A stretch of DNA of 64,000 nucleotides, from contig QJNS01000298.1 of the NCBI GenBank assembly GCA_004154925.1, positions 1-64,000 of the forward strand, read 5' to 3'. Shown here in pieces: positions 45,091 through 53,511 of this stretch (positions within the stretch are counted from its first letter, which is position 1; the number at the start of each line of letters is the position of its first letter). The DNA is from Monosporascus cannonballus (taxonomy: Eukaryota > Ascomycota > Sordariomycetes > Xylariales). A program made the position numbers and the translations under genes. Under the pieces are notes generated by a model. The model saw only the letters and a program-made list of their open reading frames with translations. It made no database searches and was not told where the DNA came from.

Positions 45091-46566
45091 TCACAACTTG
45101 TCTTGTTGGCCGGTGTCGTCTTCACTTGGCCCATCATCAGTCCCCTCATCTTCGCCATCCTCTTCGCCGTCCTCGTCTTCATGTGTGTGGCTGGAGGAAC
45201 CATGCTGATCAGAGGATTTTCCACCCTCGGGCAACTGGCTCCTTAGCGAAGCGATCACGGCACTGAGCCCGGACTTCATATGAGGATTCCGGGCCTGCCG
45301 TATCTGTAGTTCCATCTGCCGGACCTTGTCCCGCAGCTCCCGTAATCCGGCCTCTTCCGGATCATCTCCGTCTTCTTGCGACTCCTCGGCCGCCTCCTCG
45401 TGGCTCTCTTGCTCGTCCCGCACTAGTCCGTCGCCGAAGGCCCTTGCGAACCGCTCGGCGAGGCCCGCGCTCCTGATGGCGAACACGACCTCCTCGATGC
45501 CGTCCCACGTCTCCTCCTTCTTGGCGTTATTCCTGCCCCTGCCATTGCCATTGCCCTCCCTGCCGCTGCCGAGGAGGACCTTCTTCCACGCGTCGGCGAT
45601 CTCTTCGACGGGGTTGCCGTAGGCGCCGCAACCCCATGCGCCGAGCACGACCCGCCTGACGCCCTTCGCCTGGAAGACCCTCATGACGACCCGCATCTTG
45701 CGACGCACGAGCTCCCTATCCGTGGCGTCGGCGTACCCCCTCCTGCGCCCCACCCCCACCCCCGCGTCCACATCGACATCGACATCGTCCCCATCTCCGT
45801 TCCCCGCCTCCGGCTCCGGCTCCGGCACTACCTCCACCTCCAACTCCTCCGTCTCCGGCATCCGCAGCATGGCCGCGCTGACGCAGTCGACGAACCAGCG
45901 GTCCGCCTTGCCCAGCAGCGGGAAGTCCTCGTCTCCACCTCCCCCGTCCTCGTCGGCGGCGCTGTCGCGGAAAACCAGCACGTCCGGCGTGTACACGGCC
46001 CCGAGTTCCGGCAGCCGGTAGAACCCGTCCCGCAGCGAGGGCAGCAGCGTCGTGCGCATGCACAGCGACACCTCCTGCTGCGCCGCCGACCCGTTCAGGA
46101 CCCCGCCGCCGGGCGCCAGTGGCGACGCCATGTTCAGGATGCCCACGCGCGCCTCGCGGTTCCCGAGGTCCTCCGCCTTCCCCTTGGTCGTCGTCCCCGT
46201 CAGCAGCGAGCGGGCGACCGTCAGTGTGTCCGCGACGCGCATCAAGATCCGGGGCTTTCCACCGCCAACGCCAGCGCCAGCGCCACCGCCCTCAGAGGAC
46301 ATCTTCAGGGGAAGAGAAGACGCCATCTGCTTCTGCTTCTTCTTTGTCTTCGTCTTCCTATCGTTCTCACCGTCTCGCCTGCTCCCCCTCAGCAGCGGCG
46401 GCGGGTCCACGATCAGCTCCGCCGACTCGACGCCCCGCCGCGCGCGGGGGTGCGCCGACAGCAGCGCCGGGATCACTTTGTTCGCGGTGGCCTTGGCCCT
46501 CTTCGCGCGGGCGTCACGGCGGAAACCCGCCGGGGGTCTTCCGTACGATGGTTCTGTGCGTCCCAT
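45091..46566 (-). CDS. Microbial-type poly(ADP-ribose) glycohydrolase-fold protein (DUF2263/TIGR02452)
   Basis: An intronless 491-aa frame. The N-terminus is basic, with KTKTKKKQK at about 71-79. The PARG-type macro fold spans roughly 20-370: VGILNMASPLAPGGGVLNGS, AQQEVSLCMRTTLLPSLRDG, YTPDVLVFRDS, DCVSAAMLRMP, RVFQAKGVRRVVLGAWGCGAYGNP and EEVVFAI. A long acidic insert (EVEVVPEPEPEAGNGDGDDV) interrupts it. The tail is acidic. Family members remove ADP-ribose. The signature PGGGx(n)QEE reads QEV here, so activity is doubtful. GC content is high and several long antisense frames result from it. Confidence 0.75.
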   Translation of the reverse strand: MGRTEPSYGRPPAGFRRDARAKRAKATANKVIPALLSAHPRARRGVESAELIVDPPPLLRGSRRDGENDRKTKTKKKQKQMASSLPLKMSSEGGGAGAGVGGGKPRILMRVADTLTVARSLLTGTTTKGKAEDLGNREARVGILNMASPLAPGGGVLNGSAAQQEVSLCMRTTLLPSLRDGFYRLPELGAVYTPDVLVFRDSAADEDGGGGDEDFPLLGKADRWFVDCVSAAMLRMPETEELEVEVVPEPEPEAGNGDGDDVDVDVDAGVGVGRRRGYADATDRELVRRKMRVVMRVFQAKGVRRVVLGAWGCGAYGNPVEEIADAWKKVLLGSGREGNGNGRGRNNAKKEETWDGIEEVVFAIRSAGLAERFARAFGDGLVRDEQESHEEAAEESQEDGDDPEEAGLRELRDKVRQMELQIRQARNPHMKSGLSAVIASLRSQLPEGGKSSDQHGSSSHTHEDEDGEEDGEDEGTDDGPSEDDTGQQDKL

Positions 46567-47441
46567 GGTTGGTTCGTTCCGTTGGGTTTGCTTAGTCTTT
46601 TCCCCTTTTCAGTTGGTGAGGATCCGGTGCGATGAAATTAGGGCCGTCATGGTAGCTCTTCTCGTTGTAACAGACACCCTGATGAGAAGCCCGGTGATCT
46701 GACGACTGCTTGCTGTGGACCTTGATGGCAGTTCAGGAGGAAATAAAGGTACGAGATACAGTATAGACATAACTACGGTATATACAGTGGGGCTAATGAT
46801 GACATGCTATTAATAACCTGACTTCCTCCTAACTAATATTCGCCCTAACCGACTAGAAGAAGCTTGTACTTTCCTTTATGGCTTAGCAAAGTAGACTGCC
46901 CTTGCTGTCCGGACAGTTGGAATGCTCGTAAGCTTGTCGAGCTTCTCTTATTAACTACAGTAAAAGAATGCTAAGGGTGATATCATACGTGCCGTACTAG
47001 AGGGGATTGTGAAGATCGTAGCGTAGTTTAGAATACCTAGGTATGTATGCAGCAAAAGGGTCTTATTGATAAGGTGTTTGATCGCAGTGATGCTCCAGGT
47101 CATTATAACCTTGCGCACAATAACCAACTAACGTTATATTTGCAAAAGCAAGAAGGCTTTGACGTCACTCAGCTCTGAAGCCATTTTTCGGCACCATCAG
47201 CAGTACAAAGTACCTGCAACCATTCTACCTGGTGGCCCAAGCTCCCTTTCCTGAACAACAACATAAATCAGTGTTGCAGGGTAGTCTATCCAATTACATA
47301 CATATCCAGAGCCAATTACACAGTCGCCTACCTGTTCAGCGCGCATGTAATCTCACCACATCTGCGTCAAGCTCTTTCAATGAGCATCCGGTATCCTTGG
47401 GTTTACGGCCGCTCTCCTCTTACGTGCGATGCAAAGCAATA
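46567..47441. other. Divergent PARG-like / CUS2 spacer
   Basis: AT-rich. A frame open back to 47232 continues into CUS2 but lacks an ATG supported by homology, so it is regarded as leader. Confidence 0.45.
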
Positions 47442-48737
47442 ATGGCTGAATCCCAGCAAGCACCAGCTCTGTCTTTTCCGACGGATCCCTCCGAGTTCGA
47501 TAGCGACGAACGGATCTCCTTTTCGAGGCTCGAGAACAAGTTCATCGCTGTGCAGGACGATGGGTCCGAATTCGAGTTCGACAAGGAGCTGAAGCGATGG
47601 ATACCGATACTGGACGAGGAGTTAATCAGGCAGCAGCAGATGGCGTACGGAGGGCCCGCGCCGGACGACGCCGACGACGCTGCTGCTGACGACCAGAGGC
47701 AACAACCCAACAGGAGGCGCAGGAGAGACGGGTCGTCGGACCACCAGCAGCAGCGCCCGCAGAAGAAGCAGAAGCAGCCGCCGCAGCCGCGCCAGAACAC
47801 GGCCATCTACGTCACAGGCCTGCCGCTGGACGCGACGGCGGAGGAGGTGCACGAGGTGTTCTCGCGCAAGTGCGGCGTCATCGCTGAGGAGATCGACAGC
47901 GGTCGGCCCCGCGTCAAGCTGTACGCGGACGAGCAAGGCAACTTCAAGGGCGACGCCCTCATCGTCTTCTTCAAGCCCCAGAGCGTCGACATGGCCATCA
48001 TGCTGCTCGACGACACCGACTTCCGGTACTCGCCGTCGGGCCTGGCGAGCGGGCGCATGCGCGTGCAGGCCGCCGACTCGAGCTATAAAAAGACGAGCTA
48101 CGAAAAGGAGGGCGAGGAGGGGGCAGGAGGTTCGGGTGGAGGCGGAGGAGAAGGCGGCAGCAATGAAAGCCGGGAGGGTGGTGGGAACGGCAACGCGAAC
48201 GGCGGCGGTGCGACCCCCGCGTCCCAGAACAATAACAACAACCACAAACCGCGGGACCGGGCCCGCGAGCAGGAGAAGCAGAGGATCATCAAGCGAACCC
48301 AGAAGCTGGATGCGAAGCTGGCGGACTGGGACGACGACGACCCGTACGGGGCCCAGCTCGAGACCAACGCGCGGCGCGAGCGGCTCGTGATCCTGCGGCA
48401 CATGTTCACGCTGCGGGAGCTCGACGAGGACCCGGCGGCGCTGCTCGAGATCAAGGAGGACGTGCGTGAGGAGTGCGCCAAGCTGGGCCCCGTCACCAAC
48501 GTCGTGCTCTACGACCTCGAGCCCGACGGCGTCGTCGCCGTCAAGTTCCGCCACCCCGAGGCCGCCGAGGCCTGCGTCCGCCTCATGGACGGCCGCGCCT
48601 TCGACGGCCGCATCGTCCGCGCCGCCGTCGCCACCGGCCGCGAGCGCTTCCGCAGGTCCGGCCGCAAGCAGGACGACGACCGCGACGACGAGGACGACAA
48701 CAGCGACGAGCCGACGGCGGCGGGGGATAATGACTGA
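47442..48737 (+). CDS. CUS2: Tat-SF1/Cus2-like U2 snRNP splicing factor
   Basis: An intronless 431-aa frame. The start MAESQQAPALSFPTDPSEFD fits the family. A short domain (RISFSRLENKFIAVQDDGSE, ELKRWIPILDEELIRQQQMA) precedes a basic linker and RRM1 (about 120-205, NTAIYVTGLPLDATAEEV). A Gly/Asn-rich linker and QKLDAKLADWDDDDPY follow, then a second RRM with U2AF-homology character (about 315-405, VILRHMFTLRELDEDPAALL, VAVKFRHPEAAEACVRLM). The C-terminus is acidic, as in Tat-SF1. Cus2 helps U2 snRNA fold and checks SF3b before the ATP-dependent step of spliceosome assembly. The in-frame open extension upstream is not used. Confidence 0.88.
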   Translation: MAESQQAPALSFPTDPSEFDSDERISFSRLENKFIAVQDDGSEFEFDKELKRWIPILDEELIRQQQMAYGGPAPDDADDAAADDQRQQPNRRRRRDGSSDHQQQRPQKKQKQPPQPRQNTAIYVTGLPLDATAEEVHEVFSRKCGVIAEEIDSGRPRVKLYADEQGNFKGDALIVFFKPQSVDMAIMLLDDTDFRYSPSGLASGRMRVQAADSSYKKTSYEKEGEEGAGGSGGGGGEGGSNESREGGGNGNANGGGATPASQNNNNNHKPRDRAREQEKQRIIKRTQKLDAKLADWDDDDPYGAQLETNARRERLVILRHMFTLRELDEDPAALLEIKEDVREECAKLGPVTNVVLYDLEPDGVVAVKFRHPEAAEACVRLMDGRAFDGRIVRAAVATGRERFRRSGRKQDDDRDDEDDNSDEPTAAGDND

Positions 48738-49218
48738 GGCAAGCGGCTCGGGCTGCTTAGCTGTGCGGGCGGCCGAGACTGTCCTATACGCCTTAAGCAA
48801 GATATGGCTTGCATTCATGTTACGTGATGTATGATATCCTACCATTATTTGGCTGCGGCGACGGCGCCGCGACTGCCGCTTTCCAGCCTGGAGTGGACTT
48901 GCTCGGCCGGTTTATAATGCTTTTCCTTGCCTCTTTTGTGGTTGGTCAATGTGGCGGCCCCGGGTGCTCCTAGGAGAGTTACGGCAGATTTATAAGTTTT
49001 AGATATCCTTTCAGAGGCAACTCCTGGGCTAGTAGTTCCCGTAACCGCCGCGCGAGGTTTTCATGAGCTGGCATCCGAGGATTCGTAGAACGTATATTTT
49101 CCATCATACTAAAGGACACGAAACACTTCGGCCGAAGAATGATTTGTCGTCCGAGTTTATTTAATTTCTAGTCTTAAGGAGGCTGGACGGCCGTCCCGCT
49201 CTGGTCTTACATCTATCC
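48738..49218. other. Convergent spacer
   Basis: 3' flanks of CUS2 and the luciferase-domain gene. Nothing recognised. Confidence 0.5.
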
Positions 49219-50130
49219 TTATCCGACCTGGTCGTTCTTCTCTAGCAGGTCGATCTCCATGTCCTTCGCCATGACCCACCAGCCCGCGGCCTGGATGATG
49301 CGGCAGACCACCTGGAGCTCGTCGGCCGTGCGCGGCGCGTACACCATGGTGAAGTTCCGGGGGACGGGCATCTTGAGGAGCGGCCACCGCGCCGTCAGGG
49401 GGTGCCGCTGGCCCCAGCCCTTCTCCAGCACCTCGCGCGCATCGTCCGGGTGCAGGTTGAGGTGCAGCGAGTGGTCGGAGCCGTGCACGTGACAGATCTC
49501 GCCCTGGCACGTGTTGTTGAGGGGGAAGCGCGCGAAGAGCCCGGTTCCGTGCTTCTCGAAGCACGACGTCCCCACGCCCAGGTCGCCCGCGTGCCTCCGC
49601 GCGTGGGCCTCGAGGATGCGCCGCAGCGCCAGGAAGCACGGCCGGGACCCGAACTGGTCCACCTGCCTCTGCGGCGCTATGCCGACGACCGTGGGCCGCG
49701 GCCCGCAGCGGTACGGCAGCGGGCTCCTATGCAGGATGCCGGACGGTGGCTTGACATCCGGGTCCGCCTTGAGCGGCGCGAAGGGGTCCCGCAGCGCCCA
49801 TAGCTTGTACCAGTTTATGCGGAGATAGCCGGCCGGCGTCGGCGGGGTGCCGCCGGGCCCGAGCTTCAGATAGTTCAGGTAGTCGTTATGGATAGCCAGG
49901 AGGACCGGGACCGCACCGACGAGGACGGCGACGACGGCGCGCGGGAGGAAGTTTATACTGAGGATGAGTAGGGTTGCCAATATGAAGATCGTAGGCCCGT
50001 CCAGCGTAACTACGAGAGGGTCTTGGCGGATAGTCCACGTGATAGTCACGGACTCTTCATTTCGGCTAGGACACGGCTCGACTACTGAGGTTGGCGTTGA
50101 CGTTTTGGTGTGTGTGAGGGAGATGGACAT
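49219..50130 (-). CDS. Membrane protein with luciferase-like domain (DUF5519 family)
   Basis: An intronless 303-aa frame. Residues about 44-85 contain one or two membrane segments (PTIFILATLLILSINFLPRA, VVAVLVGAVPVLLAI). A proline-rich linker (LGPGGTPPTPAGYLRINWYK) leads to a C-terminal domain with GDLGVGTSCFEKHGTGLFAR, CHVHGSDHSLHLNLHPDDAR, GWGQRHPLTA and FTMVYAPRTADELQVVCRII. The HSSDxSLHLxLHPxDA-type block is what I associate with fungal luciferase-domain proteins. The reaction and substrate are unknown; the name comes from distant similarity and not from demonstrated light production. Confidence 0.7.
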   Translation of the reverse strand: MSISLTHTKTSTPTSVVEPCPSRNEESVTITWTIRQDPLVVTLDGPTIFILATLLILSINFLPRAVVAVLVGAVPVLLAIHNDYLNYLKLGPGGTPPTPAGYLRINWYKLWALRDPFAPLKADPDVKPPSGILHRSPLPYRCGPRPTVVGIAPQRQVDQFGSRPCFLALRRILEAHARRHAGDLGVGTSCFEKHGTGLFARFPLNNTCQGEICHVHGSDHSLHLNLHPDDAREVLEKGWGQRHPLTARWPLLKMPVPRNFTMVYAPRTADELQVVCRIIQAAGWWVMAKDMEIDLLEKNDQVG

Positions 50131-53100
50131 GGCTTCGGCAGATGTGGCTCATAGGCCAGGGCAATGGTCGATACGATAACTTAAATTTACCTACAGACTG
50201 GACAAATGGGGGAGAGGGAAAATGAGCAAGGGACCTTTAATGCATAGGTAGGTATGTCGAAAAGCCGTGGTGCGCTTGTATTGTGTGTTGTAATTCTTGC
50301 ACTTGGCATAAGGGACTAGGACATCTCTTATACGGTAAGGAAAGAATTGTCTGGAACCCAGGTCTTGGGTTGACGTCTGTTATGAGGTCAAATGATAGGC
50401 GCCATCAAAGCTCGTCTATGCCTGCTCCCAGCCAAGTTGGATCGACAGCTCCAGGCTGGTCGCAACATATTTCTCCTGTAAATCGGTGTGCTCTTAGAGC
50501 TAGTTTAGGACGCACGTCAACTGATTGAATGGTCTTTGTTTTGGTCCGCCCAGGGCTGTTTGACCTGTAACACTGGAGAACACAGCATCCGCTGTCGGTC
50601 CCTTGCATGGCTGATGCGTTACTGACGAGTTAAGGAAGCCGTAACATGTGGTAATAATCGAGTGGTAATATCCCAAGCGAAACTTTTCCTAAGCTTATTC
50701 CACAGTTGGTGTACTTTACCATGACAGGCAAGCTGCGGGAACCCGCAGATATTCCAAGTCTCTAGCTGTACGCAAACTAGAGCTACTTGAGCTTAAGTAA
50801 GTGGAGCATATAGTGCAACGTCAGGTCGATTACCCACCTATGATGCCGTGCTGTTAGCTTGTTCCGGTAAGACGTCAACTTTGACCCCATGAAGTAAACA
50901 TGCCTCCATTAACTAGGTCCACATACGTGCACAGGAATCACCATGACGGCGAGGGACGGGGCACATTCCGAGAAGCCACTGTTTGACAACTTACGATTCT
51001 TTGTCCAAATGGCAAAAGTTAGACGCCCACACTCCAGGACGGGATAGCCGGTCAGTGTACATACCGTAGGCATAGATAAAGGGACTCTGGACCCCCTATG
51101 CCCGAGACTGCAGGCCGCAGAACGGGAGGTGATGATCTGGCCAGGTCACGATGCAGCTACCTAGCTGAATAGTGTAGCAGCCTCCCGACACAGATGGCTC
51201 AAATATCAAGCATCTTCGGTAAAGCTTTTGCGCTAGGTACGTAATAAGAACGAAGACGATACTAAAGGTTATTAAGTCGCCTTTGGCCCTGATGTACCAT
51301 ATTAACCCTCGAAAATCGGAAAACGGTTGCGCCCTAGCTGATGCTACTCACAGTTAAGTGGCGAAGATCCCCCAGTTCTCTAAATAATCGCTTAACTAAA
51401 TCCAGTTTACGGCGAACGGGAAGCTAGCTATAATCAGAGTTCTATTATGTAAAAGGCTGGGTTGTCTTGCAGAGACTTGTATGAGCTTTGCATAGCTCTT
51501 TCTAAAATTTCGCAGGTTAATACGGTATATGGACAGCCTTTTGTGTAAATAAGTGTATTTTATACGACAACATTATCTAATTGGCCTATAGCAGATTTTA
51601 AGATGCATCAAAAAGGTTACCACTCGACTCAACCCTATCTCTGGGCCTATATAATGGATTTTGGTTTGTCGCAGGACCCTTACGGCCAACCTTACCTAAG
51701 TGGTCCCATCACTGAACCCCAACTTTGGTGGCCTCAGCCCAGTCTTGCCTCGAACGCGCCATGGCGGCGCCACGCTCGGTATACTCGAACTGGCTGTTGC
51801 CCTCCGTCTTGGGGAAACACGGTGTGGGCCATTGGCGGGTCGCTAACGGGGCCCCGTCGGTACCGGGGCCCGGGGGGTCTGCCTTCTGGAAAATGTCCCT
51901 CCACCATCACTTCTTCTACCGAGGTAGGATTTCCGTGGCTTCGACATCGCGGACGTCGCGGATTGCCATCTCCTGTTTCGGACTGAAAGGCCGCGGCTTA
52001 ACAATGGCTCGCTGGGCCGCGTATAGAATGGCGAGGACGAGGTAATCTGATGTAATAATTTCCCTCAAGCCGCCAACCGTCTCGTAGGGTACTTATCACA
52101 ACTATCTCTTTGTCAGGAGTGAAATTCGGAGCTGCGGCGATCAGGGACTTCGATGGGGACTTCGCGCACTCGCCGACTGTAGATGATGCTGTCATCTAAG
52201 TCATCCAGTAGCTAGTCCTTCTCCTGGCTATTTTCAACAGGAAGTTACTTCCGCCCCTTCTCTGGAGATGTGAGTATATTCAGCGACAGTCAAGTCCGCG
52301 GCAACTACAACAACCAGAGACCTACTAACTAAGTACGAAGTCGCGAGTCCAACTTCGGTGTACGTTGTCATTGCCGAGTGCCAGACCCTGTCAGAGGCCA
52401 TATATAGGACCCAGACAGGGAAATAAGTTCAACATGTACTGCGACACGAATTTCCCATGGGTGACTTGGAACCGGCAGCATAGGCAATTCCATTTCCTGG
52501 CCGATATAGTTGGCATTGTCTCATATACCGTCGCTCATTGCTTGATGCTTGCTCCAGCTACAACTTCATAGTGTCTCGTCATTCGAGCGGAGGTCTTGTG
52601 AGGCCATCTCTTCCCAGCCGGGGATGGCAGATAGTCTTCACATACGACTCGAATTGTTGGTTAAAGAATGGGACCCGTTCGGCCTCAGTCCAACGTATGG
52701 AAAATGTGACATCTGTATAAGTGCTTTGAGACCGTGAAGGGTTCTTCTGGAGTTTCAAACTTCTACATATATTCAGCGTCCGGCCTCCGTTTCATCCCTC
52801 CCATCTATATGCAGGTTTAGAAGTCAAACGTAATATCACTCCTATCCCAAATGCATACTTCCCAAATCAGAAGCATGTATGCATCACGCTTCTGGAATAT
52901 CTCAGCACATCGTGGCAGCCAGCTCGGTAAGGTGCCTACTTATGAATCGATTATTACGACACGGAAGCGGCGATTTTCCATAACCTTATGAAAAGCATTA
53001 TGGGAGAACAAGTCACCGATTAGATGTCATCTTGCATTGTTTCATGGTTGCTTATGACAACCGGCGGTCGGCACAGTCTTGGCAACTAGCGGCCGTGTCC

Positions 53101-53511
53101 CCAAGTTTTAGTGGCCAGTCCATTTAGATGCCAAGCGGCTCGGCCCTATTAAGTATTTCTGCCCCCTGTCACATGGGGACCGCCCAGCACCCCTGCTTCA
53201 AAGAAAACAACAGAAGGGACTGCTTCATCTTCCCTTGTCTGCAAATTTATTCAACTCCTATCCACCTGGTGCCCTTCCTCAGCTTCTTGTCAATACACAG
53301 CTCGGTATTGTTGACTGGGAAGATCTCGAATTTGAGTTTTCCACAGAGTTCGGATCGGCGAAACCCGTTCCTCGAACGCCTTAACCAGCGAAAGGTCCCG
53401 ACCCGGGACGCGGGAAAACTTTAAAAGTGCACTGAGGTCAATCTGGTGATAAGCTATAGACCAGTTAGTCGGCGGGGCGAAAGAACAAGCGCCGTAAGGC
53501 CGCCCGATGCA
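50131..53511. other. 3.4-kb gene desert
   Basis: Mostly AT-rich with a GC-rich island at about 51720-52030 that contains a perfect 8-bp GC hairpin. A 106-codon plus-strand frame covers the island (51725-52045) without recognisable features. Composition suggests decayed repeat DNA, but no element could be identified. Confidence 0.45.
51849..51871. repeat. Perfect GC-rich hairpin
   Basis: GGGCCCCG (51849-51856) and CGGGGCCC (51864-51871) are exact reverse complements separated by a 7-nt loop, TCGGTAC. No T tract follows, so a terminator role is not suggested. Confidence 0.8.

Noticed and set aside
47622..48845. 407-codon minus-strand frame opposite CUS2
   Set aside because: Val/Leu/Arg-rich antisense shadow of a GC-rich gene; the plus strand carries clear RRMs.
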